From Lathyrus oleraceus (taxonomy: Eukaryota > Streptophyta > Magnoliopsida > Fabales > Fabaceae): DNA of 64,000 nt. Shown piece by piece: positions 23,158 to 36,580 of the stretch (its first letter is position 1; every line of letters begins with the position of its first letter). Location of the stretch: the NCBI RefSeq assembly GCF_024323335.1, contig NC_066584.1:422325319-422389318 (forward strand). Reading direction: 5' to 3'. The position numbers were made by a program, and so were the translations under genes. A model generated the notes under the pieces. It was not told the origin of the DNA. It ran no database searches and worked only from the letters and a program-made list of their open reading frames with translations.

Positions 23158-25638
23158 CCCGTTGCCGGATTGAATTTGGACCGTGTGATTGGATTTCCAG
23201 ATCTAATCCATGCCATTCATTCTTATGACTTTTTTAAATACACTGTGTGTCTCGTTTGATTGAAGCCTATGATGCGCGCGCGCCTGTGAGCCGTCTGATG
23301 TGCCACATCATTTAATGAAATGAGATCCAACATGTCAGGCTTTTCCTATTTTCTAATTTATCTCATTTTATTTTCTTTATTTCATTTTATTTCAATAATT
23401 CATATCTCTTTCATTTTTAATCCAAAAAATATGGGACCAATTGCATTATTTCCCTTTTTAATTCTAGTTTCTGAAAATGATTTTTAATATTTTTTATTTT
23501 TTCATTTGATATTTTTTGTGAATTTTCTCTTTTCTGGTTATTTTTAATTCATTTTAAATAGTTTCCAATATTCAAAAAAGTGCAAAAATATTTTCTTAAC
23601 ATCTTTGAATGATGATGAATCTATGAAAAATATTCTCAACAATTTCCAAATTGATTTGAGATTTGAGATTTTAGTTCAATTATGTTATGTTTTATTCATT
23701 TTTAATTGTTTCAAAATAGTTTTCTGGTTTCCAAAAATGCTGAAAATTGTTGTCAAACTTTGTTTGACCTTCTTGAACCTAGGATGATCCATTTGGACTT
23801 TTCCAAGTTGATTTGAAATGGATTTGAAGTTTGACCTTTAATTGTTTATTTTAATTCAAGTATTATTTTAATTTTCAAAAATACCAAAAATATTTTATTT
23901 GTTTCTTGACTTCTAAACTTCATCTTGCTTCTGTTTACCATTGATTGACCTTGATTCCATTCATCTTTGGTCAATGTACTTTGCTTATTGCATTTGAATT
24001 TCAATTCATGTATATTCTTATTCTTCTTCTTCATCTTTTTTCTTTTTGATCAATGAGTTAGAGATTGGTGGTTAGCCTTGACATATGAGGGGCTTAACCT
24101 TCTTTGATTCAAATTTATTCATCTTGATCAAAGATCAAGTGAATGGCTTTGCATTAGAGATATGTTGCTTCTTGGTTAACCAAAAAACCTATATCAATAC
24201 AAGATCATTCTTATTTTCTTTTGGCATGGCAAGTTGTAGGAGCTTGGCTTACTAGTCATGGTCTCTAACTTATGTTTATTGCCTATAGTTTTATTGAACA
24301 ACCTCAGATAGGTGTGACTACTACATTAGTCCACTTACGATTGCTTAACATAGCGCTAAATTGCCTTATGGCACACTAACATTGACTATTAACACTAAAT
24401 TTTAATTCAAGTCTTTATTTCTTGCAATTTACTTTAATGCAATTTAATTTCTTGCATATTAATTCATTTGCTTTTGCCCTTTGCTCACTTGAGCTCATGT
24501 TTATGTTAATGCAATTTTCCTTTTGCTCACTTGAGAACATTATTGTATATACACTATTGTGCTTGTTTTGGTTTGATTGTGTGAACCCAATGCAAATGGA
24601 CAAAGGACTTAGATTTAGGACCTTACCTATGATAATGGAGTTTGAAGAGAAACTAGGTCTCATGCCTTTAGAGTGCTAAAATTGTCAAAGAACAAATAGG
24701 CCTCATGCCTTTAGAATGCTTAATCTTGAAGATGAACATTGAAAGGACCAAATTCTAAACTCACTCTTGTCCATTCTTTCTATTGCATTGTGGAACTTTT
24801 TGGTTTGTGTGTTCTTGTGTGCTGGGGATCCAAACTCGCCAACTAGAAGAACCATTGTCATGAGCATCCAAACTGAGCAACACAAAACCAATTGGAAGAT
24901 TCCTAGGAGCTTGATTGTTATGTGCTAGATTTCTTGAGTTATTTGCTATTTGCTTGCTAGTTCCGAAGGATGGGAGAAACTTGGATCATTATTATGATCT
25001 CAAGAAGGGAACTCCATGTGGTTTTATTTATCTTCCTTCATCTTTGCATGTTTAGGGCTTAGCCATTCTTCTTCTTCCCTCCATTCTAACCCAAGCCAAA
25101 CTTTTGTGCAAACATTAACATTTGTTTTTTTTTCCAAAATTAGAAACCTAAGCATTATGCTTTTGATTTTCCAAACTCTTTTCATAAACACTTATTTTGA
25201 ATTGAATCCTTAAGTCAACTTTAACCATATTTTGTGAATACTTTTCATTTGTAAATACAACTCACTCAATTGTTTTGTGGTTTCAATGGTCACTTTTGTC
25301 AAAGCTTTTCATAAATATTAGCTATTAGGTTTGAGTTATCCTAGAGGTTGACATAATACTCACCTATATCCTTAGTGATAGACTATAATACTTCCATGCT
25401 TATTATAGGGTTAACCCCTCACTAGCATGTTGAAGCTCTCCTCACATGGTGGATTTGTGGTTTTAGGTTGAGTTTTCTCCCTTTGATAACAAAGGACCTT
25501 AAGGCTTTTGACCAATCAATTCACCAACTTCTTTTGAGAATTTTTACCCCGAACTACGAGGTTTTGATCCTAATCTTTTTTAAGATGGTACGTAGGCAAT
25601 GGGTTCATCCATTCAAACATAAAATTGTAAATAATTTG

Positions 25639-28600
25639 TGTAGCGGGGTATTCGTTACCATTAGAGATATTGACAAAATCTAAGGTAAACCATACAAGTC
25701 GAGTCTCCACCGCACTTCTATTTATCCAAGGAATGGTTAGAAAACGAACAAAAACCTAAAAGTTTTATCGAATCAAACACTAGTAAAAATATCAGAGATC
25801 TGGGTAAGGGGGTTGGTTATGCAATGGGAAGGTTTTAAGCACCCAAAACATCCTAGGTACTCCTAGGGAGCCCTTTTCATCTTTGTTGTAAGGTTGGTAT
25901 TTTGTGAAAATTTGTTTGTGCAAACATGATTGAAGAGATGAGAAGAGAATATACAATCTTATTTACAATTTAGTGTTTGGATACCCATTGCCTACGTACC
26001 ATCTTAAAAAAGATTAGGATCAAACCTCGTAGTTCGGGGTAAAAATCTCAAAATGAGTTGGTGAATTGATTGGTCCAAAAGCCTTAAGGTCTTTTGTTAT
26101 CCAAGGGAGAAAACTCAACTTAAAAACCACAAATCCATCATGTGAGGATAGCTTCAACATGCTAGTGAGGGGTTAACCCTATAATAAGCATGGAAGACTC
26201 ATTGTCCGTCACTAAGGATATAGGTGAGTATTATATCTACCTCAAGGATAACTCAAACCTAATATCTACCTCAAGGCCATTGAAACCACAAAAAGCATTT
26301 GAAAGGGTTATATTTACCAATGAAAAGTATGTACAAAATATGGTTAAAGTTGACTTAGAAGTTCAATTCAAAATAAGTATTATGAAAAGAAAGTTTGAAA
26401 ATCAAAAGCATAAGGCTTAGGTTTCTAATGTTAAAAAAAAGTGTTAAATGTTTGCACAAAAGTTTTGGCTTGGGTTAGAGTGGAGGGAAGAAGAAGAATG
26501 GCTAAAGTCCTAATCATACAAGAGATAAGGGATAAGAAACAAGACCACTAATGGAGTTCCTTTCTTGAGATCATATTGATGATCCAAGTAGCTCCCATCC
26601 TTTGGAATATGCAAGAAAAATAATAGTAAGCTCAAGCAATCAAAAATCAATCAAACAAGTTCTTGGAAAGTTCCTCAATGGCTCTTAGATCTCTCTCTCA
26701 TAGAAGCTAATGGCAATGGTTCCTCACTTAGGCTCAATGTTGGAATCCCTAACACAAGAACACACACACATTAAAAAGTTCTATCAAATAAATCAAGAAT
26801 GAACAAGAAGGAGTTTAGAAATTGGTCCTTTCAAAGTCTTCTTCAACATTTATAGCATTCTAAAGGCCCAATGCCTAGTTGCTCTTTGACTTTTATAGCA
26901 CTCTAAAGGCCCAATGCCTAGTTTCCCTTTGACTCCAGATTTGCATAGGGAAATTCCTAAAGTCTAAGTCCATTTGTCCATTTCTTTGCATTTAGTCCAC
27001 AACAATCAAAACAAAAACACAAGCACAATGATATATACACAATTATGTGCTCAAGTGAGCAAAAAGCAAATTGCATTAACATAAACATGTGCTCAAGTGA
27101 TCAAAGGAAAAGCAAATGAATAATATGTGCAAGAATGGTAAATTGCATAAATGTAAAGAGCAAGAATTAAATGTTAATGGTTAATGGTCAATGTTAGTAG
27201 TTAGTGTGCCATAAGGCAAATTTAGCGCTATGTTAAGCCACCGTAATTGGACTTATGTAGAAGTCACAACTATCTGAGGCCGGTCAATAATAATGTGGGC
27301 AACAACACAAGTTAGAGGTCTTGATTAGTGAATCAAACTCCAACAACTTGCCATGCCAAAAAGAAGATGAGAAATGATCTTGTATTGATTTAGGTCCTTT
27401 GCATGATTTAGGAAGCAATCTATCCTTAATGCAAAGCCATTCACTTGAATCCATGATCAAGATGAATTAGATTTGAAGCAAGGAAGATTAAACCTCCCAA
27501 ATCAATGCTAACCATCAACCTTTAACTCATTGATCAAAAAATAAAAAGAAGAAGGAGAAGAAGAAGATGAAAAATTAAAGTGCATATAATGGACATGGTA
27601 TGTACTTATCAATAAATGTTGACCAAAGATAAGGAAGATCAAGGTCAAATAATAGAAAACAGAAGCCAGATGAAGATTAGAAGTCAAGAAAGAAAGGTCA
27701 AACTTCAAATTCACTTCAAATCAACTTTGAAAAGTCCAAGTGAATTATCCCAAGCTCAACAAGGTCAAACAAAGTTTGACAAAAAATTTCAACATTTTTA
27801 GAAGTCAGAAACTATTTTTAATCAATTAAAAATGCATAAAAATAACCTAATTGAACTAAAATCTCAAATAAATCTCAAATCAACTAATAAATTGATGAGA
27901 ATATTTTTCATAGATCTATCATCATTCAAAGAGGTTGGAAAACTATTTTTGTATTTTTTGAATATCAAAAACTATATAAAATGAATTAAAAATTACCAGA
28001 AAAGAGAAAATTACTAAAAAATAGCAAATGATAAAATAAAATATATTAAAAATCATTTTCAGAAACTAGAAATTAAAAGAGAAATAATGTAATTGGTCCC
28101 ATAATTTTTGGACCAATAATGAGAGAGATATGAATTTTAGAAATAAAATGGAATTAAAAGAAATAAAAGAAAATAGAAATCAGAAAATAAAAATAAGAAA
28201 AAAGGAGGAGCGTTGGATGATGGCTCATTAATTGAGCTGGCACATCACATGGCTCCTGAGCGTGTTTCCACCAAGTTCCTTAGTCAATGCATCACACATG
28301 GCCAATTGAAAAGTCATAACATTGGATGGATGAGATCTAATATGGAAACACAAATACACGGTCCAGATTTGTTCTAGAGACCAGACGGTGGCCAACGCCA
28401 CCGTCTTCTCCGACTAGCTCCGGCGAAGGCCAAAAATTACAGAGAAATAAAAGTGAACCAAAATGCACGATCCAGGTACCGTTTGAAAGGTGGAGTTATG
28501 TACATCACTCCTATGCCACTCAATTCCACTATAGATCTCTAGATTGAGAGAAATCAGATATGGATGTTTGGTGGTGTTCAAGTGAACTTGCTTGATTTCA

Positions 28601-28885
28601 AAAATTTAAAGCTCAGAATATTTGCCTCTATGAAGAGGACTTCAGACAACACAACAATAACAAGAAATAAGCAATGTATAATGAGATTCGAAGAAATCAA
28701 AGTTTGACGTAAGCCTCTGAAATGGAGAGTTTAAGAGCATGATTTCTTGATGCTTAAGCTTACAGTGTGATCTATGGATGAAGGAGAAGAAGGCTAATGA
28801 ACTTTAGATCTGAAATTTCAATCGAGGAAATAAAAATCCAGATCTGAAATTTGAGAGAAAATTGAGATTGTTCCTTTGGTGAGAG
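25639..28885 (-). mobile_element. Ogre-type LTR C (family X), partial
   Basis: A minus-strand family-X LTR read from its end TGTAGCGGGGTATTCG. It is inserted in LTR E (left target copy ATTTG, 25634-25638) and broken at 28885 by Ogre A. 3247 bp are present. The primer-site-like 9-mer is GAGTCTCCA at 25701-25709 (one change). Palindrome I (28384-28405) is perfect; palindrome II (28492-28511) has one mismatched pair. No gene is present. Confidence 0.85.
28384..28405 (-). other. conserved palindrome I, LTR C
   Basis: Arms GACGGTGGC and GCCACCGTC around CAAC. Compared with LTR D and E the inner pair is C-G instead of T-A, with both arms changed together. Confidence 0.88.
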
Positions 28886-28947
28886 TGTAGCGGGGTGTTC
28901 GTTACCATTAGAGATATTGACTAAATCCAAGGTAAACCATACAAGTC

Positions 28948-28956
28948 GAGTCGCCA
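28948..28956 (-). other. primer-site-like 9-mer inside LTR A
   Basis: GAGTCGCCA is the complement of TGGCGACTC, the core expected of an Arg-tRNA primer site in Ogre elements. Here it lies inside the LTR, with its edge 62 bp from the end. Confidence 0.75.
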
Positions 28957-31635
28957 CCGCACTTCTATTTATCCAAAGGAATGGTTAGAAAGCGAACAAA
29001 AACCTAAAAGTTTTATCGAATAAAAAACTAGTAAAAATGTCAGAGATCTGGGTAAGGGGGTTGGTTATGCAATAGGAAGGTTTTAAGCACCCAAAACATC
29101 ATAGGTACTCCTAGGGAGCCCTTTTCACATTTGTTGTAAGGTTGGTATTTTGTGAAAATTTTGTTTGTGCGAACATGATTGAAGAGATGAGAAAAGAATA
29201 TACGAGTTTATTTACATTTTGTGTTTTGATGGATAAACCCATTGCCTACGTACCATCTTAAAAAAGATTAGGATTGAAACCTCATAGTTCGGGGTAAAAA
29301 TCTCAAAATGAGTTGGTGAATTTATTGGTCCAAAAGCCTTAAGGTCTTTTGTTATCGAAGGGAGAAAACTCAACCTAAAACCACAAATCCACCATGTGAG
29401 GATTGCTTCAACATGCTAGTGAGGGGTTAACCCTATAATAAGCATGGAAGACTCATTGTCCATCACTAAGGATATAGGTGAGTATTACATCTACCTCAAG
29501 GATAACTCAAACCTAATAGCTAAAGGTTATGAAAAAAGTTTGATTAGGAGAGTGGCCATTGAAACCACAAAAAAGACATTTGAATGGGTTATATTTATCA
29601 ATGAAAAGTATTTACAAAATATGGTCAAAGTGGATTTAAAGATTCAATTCAAAATAAGTATTATGAAAAGAAAGTTTGAAAATCAAAAGCATAAAGCTTA
29701 GGTTTCTAATGTGGAAAACAAGTGTTAAATGTTTGCACAAGAGTTTTCGCTTGGGTTAGAGTGGAGAGAAGAAGAAGAATGGCTAAAGTCCTAATCATAC
29801 AAGAGATAAGGGATAAGAGAACAATACCACAAATGGAGTTCCTCTCTTGAGATCATATTGATGATCCAAGTATCTCCCATCCTTTGGAATAAGCAAGATA
29901 AACAAACATTCAAGCAAGCTAGCACACAATCACAACAAGCTCCTAGAAATCTTCCCATGGCTTTTAGATCCCTCTCTCTTAGGAACTCATGGCAATGGTT
30001 CCTCAATTTGGCTCAACATTGGAATCCCTAGCACAATAACACACACATTAAAAAGTTCCATCAAACACTCAAGAATGAACAAGAAAGAGTTTTAGAGATT
30101 GGTCCTTTCAAAGTTCTCTTCAACATTTATAGCATTCTAAAGGCTCAATGCCTAGTTGCTCTTTGACTTTTATAGAACTCTAAAGGCCCAATGCCTAGTT
30201 GCTCTTTGACTCCAAATTTGCATAGGGAAAGTCCTAAAGTCTAAGTCCATTTTGTCCATTTCTTTGCATTTGGTCAACAACAATCAAAACAAAACACAAA
30301 CACAACGATATATACACAATTATGTGCTCAAGTGAGCAAAAGGCAAATTGCATTAACATAAACATGTGCCCAAATGAGCAAAGGAAAAAGCAAATGAATA
30401 ATATGTACAAGGATAGTAAGTTGCATAAATGTAAAGTGCAAAAGGTAAATGTTAATGGTTAATGGTTAGTAGTTAGTGTGCCATAAGGCAAATTTAGCGC
30501 TATGTTAAGCAATCGTAATTGGACTTATGTAGAAGTCACAACTATCTGAGGTCGGTCAATAATAATGTAGGCAACAACACAAGTTAGAAGTCTTAATTAG
30601 TGAACCAAGTTCCAACAACTTGACATGCCAAAAAGAAGAAGAGAAATGATCTTGTATTGGTTTAAGTCTTTTGCATGATTTAGGAAGCAATCTATCCCCA
30701 ATGCAAAGCCATTCACTTGATCATTTGATCAAGATGAATTAGATTTGAATCAAGGAAGATTAAGCCTTCCTAATCAATGCTAACTTATCAACCTTTAACT
30801 CATTTATCAAAAAAAGAAAAAAGAAGAAGAAGATAGATAACGAAAAGAATAAAGTGCATTAAATGAAATGGAATGTACCAATCAACAAGTGTTGACCAAT
30901 GACATTGAGGATCATGGTCAAACAATCAAAAACAGAAGTGGGAGGAAGATTGGAAGTCATGAAATAAACAAAATATTTTTGGCATTTTTAATATTTGAAA
31001 ATAAACTTGATTTAAAATATTAGAGAAAGGTCAAACTTCCAAATCACTTCAAATCAACTTTGAAAAGTCCAAGTGATTTATCCCAAGTTCAACAAGGTCA
31101 AACAAAGTTTAAAAGTTAGAAACTATTTTTAATCAATTAAAAATGAATAAAAATAACCTAATTGAACTAAAATCTCAAATAAATCTCAAATCAATTAAAA
31201 AATTAATGAGAATATTTTTCATAGATCCATCATCATTCAAATAGGTTGAGAAAATATTTTTGTATTTTTTAATATCAAAAACTATTTAAAATGAATTAAA
31301 AATAACCAGAAAAGAGAAAATTCACAAAAAATATCAAATGATAAAATAAAAAATATTAAAATTCATTTTTAGAAACTAGAATTAAAAAGAGAAATAATGC
31401 AATTGGTCCCATATTTTTTGGAATTAAAATGAAAATTAAGAAAATCAGAAAAAAGGAGAGGCGTTGGATGAGATTTCATTAATTGAGGTGGCACATCCTA
31501 AGGCCCTCACGCGCGCGCTCACCATATGCCTTAGTCAACTGAGACACACGAGGCATTAAATGAAGTCATAACAACTGATGGCCACGATTAGATCTGGAAA
31601 ACGCATCTGATGGCTCAGATTCAATCTGGCAATGA

Positions 31636-31657
31636 GACGGTGGCCAGCGCCACCGTC
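31636..31657 (-). other. conserved palindrome I, LTR A
   Basis: Arms GACGGTGGC and GCCACCGTC, perfect, around CAGC. Confidence 0.88.
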
Positions 31658-31745
31658 TTCTCCGGTGAGCTCCGGCGAAGGCCAAAAAATGCATAGATGC
31701 AAATGTTCATTAAAATGGGCGATCTATGCACCGTTCAAAAGAGGA

Positions 31746-31761
31746 AGTGATGTACATCACT
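31746..31761 (-). other. conserved palindrome II, LTR A
   Basis: A 16-bp perfect palindrome, AGTGATGT followed by its complement. The outermost G-C pair of other copies is A-T here, on both sides. Confidence 0.85.
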
Positions 31762-33727
31762 CCTATACCACTCACTTCCACTCTAGATTCCTATTGAGAG
31801 AGAAATCAGAGATGGAAGCTTGATGGTGGTCAACATGAACTTGCTTGATTTCAAAAATTGAGCATATAGCAATGATGCCTCTATAGAGAGGACTTTAGAC
31901 AACACAATATCAAGGCCAATAGATCAAAGAATAAAGAGATTCGAAGAAATAACCAATTGATACACACCTTTGAATTGTGAAGCTTTGAGTCCCTTTCCTT
32001 GGTTCCTTTTCCAAAACAGAACTTCAATGGATCAGATGATGAAGGTTTAGGAACTTTAGATCTGAAGATTCAACCAAATTCAATCGAATTTCAGATCTGA
32101 ATATTTTGAAGAAAATGGATTTAGTTCCTTTGGTATGGTTGGGAATTCACTCTTGCAGCATTTCAGGCGCCCTTAGGTTAGTTAATTATGAAGCATAGCA
32201 CATGTATTTATAGTTGGAATTAGCTGAACAAGTGAGTTTACTCGTGTGCATGGCAAATGGATTTTCCTTGCATGGGCTTGTGTGATCATGTGGAAGGCCC
32301 AATGAAGCTTGGAATGACCTGCTGAACTCATGTAGATTGCAAATGGACGTGTACAAGAAGTGTAAACAGCTCATGCATGGCAATTGGAATTGAATTTCAC
32401 AAAATGCACTTAATCTTCATGCCTTCGAAAATGGTGCTTCCAAACTCCAAATGCTACCTCATGAGTAATGGTTAGAAATCTTATTGCATAAGGAACAAAT
32501 GATATGTTGACCAAAATTTCAATTGGGTCTTGGAAATTAGTGAATTTTGAGTTTAAAGTGTAAGGTGCAAAATATGCAAAAGTGAAGTTTCCAAATTTGG
32601 CCAATGTTCAAGCCCTTCTTTTTCAATGATGCAAGCACCAATGATAAAACCTTCAACATGAAAGTTGTAGATATTTTCAAGACAATCAATTTGGACTTAA
32701 ATTTCGCATCATTTGGATTTTTGATGAAGAAGTTGTGGGCACTTGAAGTTGGACTTTTTTCCATTTCAATGCATTTGGCCCAAAGTGACCTTAAATGTTT
32801 TGCATTATCACATGTATTTCTTTTGAGATTTTGAAATTTTGTTCAACATAACTTTTGAAGTAGACACGATAATATTTCCAATGCATTTGGTTCCACCCCA
32901 AAATCATAAAAAATGAATGAGTTATGTTCTTGAGAAGTTGACCCAAAATTAAGGTTTCAGTCAAAATGACCTATAATGTCTTGGAATGGATGATGACCTT
33001 TCAAGCTTCAAATAAAATTTTGATGAACATGAAAGTTGTTCATATTATCCTGAAGAACATTTTTGTTATTGGGGTCATCTCCATTTGACCAATGCATAAA
33101 ACGTTAGGTCTCAGTGTATTTCAAAATAGTCAGATGAATTGACTGATCAACTTTTCAAATCCATAACTCATATCTTGATGAATTGATGATTGAGGACACT
33201 CAAATTAGCTCAAATACGCATGAAATGATGAATTAAATAACTTCCCTTGATTGTTTTTGACCATGGGCTGAGGTTGCTTCATGAGCGAGGCACACCTTGT
33301 ACACAGATGAATTAGGGTTTCCTTGATAAATAAACCTCAAACCCTTTGACTTGATTTGATAAAAATGATGAATTGAGATACTAGGGAGGCATATTTGATG
33401 GATGAGAGCTTTGGGAACCATTGCCATGCTTGCTTTCATCTCCTCTTGGCCATATCATTGCACAAAGGATTACCTAGAAGCTTTTAGATCTTGTGACTGC
33501 TCCAGCTACAAACAAAGATGTTAGTGACATACTTTTGTGCTTTTGGTTAGTGTATAAAATGGGAAAAGCAATGATATACAATTCCAGCATGCCTGGTGAT
33601 CTCAAACCACTCACCAGAGATACCACCCAAAGGCAAAGGAAACCCAGATGCTTATGATCCTTAAGGCTTTACAAATGCAATGTTATGATGCCATGAGGGA
33701 TCTTAGGGCCAAAATTGGGGTCTTTCA

Positions 33728-33739
33728 GATGCCCCTATT
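33728..33739 (-). other. Ogre A polypurine tract
   Basis: GATGCCCCTATT reads AATAGGGGCATC on the minus strand, directly before the LTR start. The same site flanks LTR B at 63376-63387 (GATGCCCTTATT). Confidence 0.8.
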
Positions 33740-36400
33740 TAAGGTCATTCTAGTCGGAGAAGGGAAGGTTAAAATCTTCGTCTCGACGAGGTAGAATGGG
33801 CTTAAATAAAAACAAAGAGACGAATTTTGGTCCCTAAGAGACCTCATGATGCAAATGTATGTATGCAAACGGTAACACTCTGTGGGGATATGTATCCACA
33901 AAGAAAGAAAGAAAATCAGGAATAACTGAAATTCCACTAGAGTAACATCCTCATAAATGGGACAGAGACTTTAGGGATTCCACTGGGGAGTAAAGGGATA
34001 AAAGTGCATGAGCAGGTCACGACTTGAAACTTGTTGAGAGACCTGAAGGGAATCCATGAAATAAATCAATGGAAAAACTCGAGTTGACTCAAATATGCAT
34101 GTATTGGGGAATATGCCAATACAACAAAAATCATCCGTAACGGATATTTCGGATAAAAATCCGAACTCAGGCTGGGAGAATCCACTAAGGGACTTTGCCA
34201 AGGGAACGCCCAAACAAAACTCCCCTGGGGAAGCAACGGGATGAGGTATTACCGGTTATTGGGTAATAAGCTCACATAGGCATGTGATCTGAACACCGGT
34301 ATAAAGGTGAGAGAACAACATGCTTGGGAAGAGTGAATATCTAAGACCGGTATAAAGGTGAGAGATATCAAACATCCGAAATCATCTGAGGAAGACCTAA
34401 AAAGGTAAACTTCACCTCAGGAAAATCTGACTCCGCAAGGCGACAAAAAGTCATATTAGGGAGCAGGGAAGAAGGAACACCAAGGATATTGGTTACTGGG
34501 AATATAATAGGTGACCAACCAGGGCGTGAATTGGGAAATATACGAAGACAGTCATCATCCAAAAGAGGCTAAAAGCAAACTCGATTATTGGATGGACATT
34601 CGATTCCAATAAAAAGGGATACGAATCTTACTCGACTGGGGAAGAACAAAAGGCTTCGACCAAAGAGTGCATGAGATATACTATCTATTACCGTCAGAAC
34701 GTAGATAACATACCCGCATGGAAGATTATCCACAACCGGTTACTGGGTTAATAAAGGATAAATCGACCGAACAGAAAGGTCATCGGGATACCGAATACTG
34801 GGTATAAAATGATGACCAATCCGGGGGTGAAACAATCATTACCAACAAAGGGTAAATGAGAGATGACTCACTGGGGGATACATTGACAAAGGCAACGATC
34901 CAGGAGACATATTACCGGTTACTGGGAGATATGCTCAAAAAGAAAGGAGTGAAGGAATATCAATACCGAATATTGGATAAAGATAACCGTCAAGGAGGGG
35001 ATTACATCTACCGGATACTGGGTAGAAAACCACGGAAAAGTAACCGTCATCGGTTAGGATGAGCAAAACGGTTAACTCTGGAAGGGGATAAAAAATAGGA
35101 TTTACAACTACCGGTATAAGGGTAGAAGACTACAGACTCCGTCGGGGAAAAGATGGACGATTACTAGTTATTGAGCAATCATTCATCTATACCACAGGGG
35201 AGTGCAGGAAACAGTCATAAGAGGCTAAAATAGGATCAAACTAGATAGGCACGATGAAACAAAGCTTGTCCCTATGAGGACATAACTCAATGGGGAATTC
35301 CATCCCAATATATGTGTTGGGAAGAAACAAAAACAACCATCATCCACGAGGACATAACTCGGTGGGGAATATGGAAGGAAGGATAAACACTTTCTGCTTA
35401 TGGGGCTGACTCTATACGGGGAGATCAGACACAGACATCTGCTTGGGGAAATGTATTACCAACTAGCAAGAGATAACAAACAAAGATATATGGCAAAGAA
35501 TACAACATGAATATCTGAATCTTTAAAATTATATGCACTCATGCATGGTTTATGTATGACGAATGCTGACAAACAGACATTTCTAATATAAACAGGTCCA
35601 ACGAATGAGGAACAAAACATCCGGTACTACATCTCAAGAGAGAAAGCCAGGCCCAGGGGAATGAGCATCAGTCATTCCAACTGGGGGCAAAGTCGTCTCA
35701 CAGATGAACTCCGATGTAGAAGCAACTCTACTGGGGAAGTTATCAAAGAGAAGGATGGATCTCTAGGGGGAACAACCATCAACCAGAAGCTTCCAAGGGT
35801 CACCAAATATTGTCCTACCAAAAAGATCACATCTGCTGAGGAGGAAGGATCACTACTCTGCTGAAGGAAGGAGGGATGAATAATCCTACCAAACACTCTG
35901 AGAAAAAACCACAAAAGGCTCCGGAGGAAGAGGACACAAGCATGCCAGGAACATGAATAAATGTCTTGCCCTGTCGGGAATCTTACCATCCTTGGGAGAG
36001 CACTGAAGGCATTCCCAGTATCCCTTCATCATTGTGAATGTTCACTTTGTTTAAAAACAAGTTATGAAAACTTTAAACAATGATATTTCTCAATTAAAAC
36101 ATGAAAAACATTTGTTGAATAAAAACAAATAAGAGTGTAAATAATTGGATAAAGGCTCAAATTTATTTGATGGAATGGTAGTCTGCGAATGGTAAGACTC
36201 CATAGATCTTTACAAATTTGAAATTGGTGATATATATTAGAAAAGGGCTGCATTGAACATAATGACCATTTCTCCACCAATTCTGAATCCGATGTATTTG
36301 AAACTTCAATTGATGATGCCTGAGCGAGAATCTCTGACGGATGACAGTTTGCATAACAAAGTCTTGTCAGGATGCAGTTACTTGCCGAATCCCTATTTTT
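33740..36400 (-). mobile_element. Ogre A 3' untranslated region with dispersed TACCGG..ACTGGGTA motifs
   Basis: Noncoding. From about 34245 to 35180 a motif of type TACCGGTTACTGGGTA or ACCGGTATAAAGGTGAG recurs about eleven times at irregular spacing (for example near 34250, 34290, 34345, 34735, 34790, 34912, 34963, 35010 and 35110). The same motifs are in B's internal start (63894-63990) and in scrap H (603-620). Ogre 3' untranslated regions are known to be variable and to seed satellite repeats. Short ORFs here lack any family match. Confidence 0.75.
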
Positions 36401-36560
36401 TGCCTAGATTGCCCTAGGGTGGGGTACTCAATCTAGCGGGATACATATATCCAAATTTTTATATGTCTCTAACTTTTGCCTGGATCGCCCTTTCGGGTTT
36501 TCAATCCACCGAGACGCTCATTTTTTCCTAAGCCGCCCTTTCGGGTTTTCAACTTAGCGA
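36401..36560 (-). repeat. three consecutive stem-loops 3' of Ogre A integrase
   Basis: Three units share the core GCCCTTTCGGGTTTTCAA (unit 1 is more diverged). Outer arms are CTAGATTG/CAATCTAG (36404-36411 and 36429-36436), TGGAT/ATCCA (36481-36485 and 36504-36508) and CTAAG/CTTAG (36528-36532 and 36553-36557). In units 2 and 3 the element-sense strand also forms an inner CCC/GGG stem closed by GAAA, a GNRA-type tetraloop. Confidence 0.8.
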
Positions 36561-36580
36561 GTTATTCTGTTTTTTATTTT

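Larger units (their letters stand above)
21120..25638 (+). mobile_element. Ogre-type LTR E (family X), plus orientation, 3' end missing
   Basis: This is the same LTR family as D, C, A and B but on the plus strand. It starts TTTAAGACCC, where family members start TGAAAGACC or similar, so the TG has become TT. 4519 bp are present; the last ~350 bp, including the primer-site-like 9-mer, are cut off by LTR C. Palindrome II is at 23030-23047 and palindrome I at 23136-23157, both perfect. Small ORFs inside are chance frames. No gene is present. Confidence 0.85.
28886..33727 (-). repeat. Ogre A 3' LTR (family X, 4842 bp)
   Basis: This is the only uninterrupted family-X LTR. It runs from TGTAGCGGGG to GGGGTCTTTCA on the plus strand, so it starts TGAAAGACCCC in element sense. 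The primer-site-like GAGTCGCCA is at 28948-28956, 62 bp inside the end. Palindrome I is at 31636-31657 and palindrome II at 31746-31761. An alternating CG run (ACGCGCGCGCTC) is at 31509-31520. The remainder is A/T-rich with no coding capacity. Confidence 0.92.

Noticed and set aside
31632..31823. Open frame starting at palindrome I of LTR A
   Set aside because: Chance frame across the conserved palindrome; not open in the other family-X LTRs.
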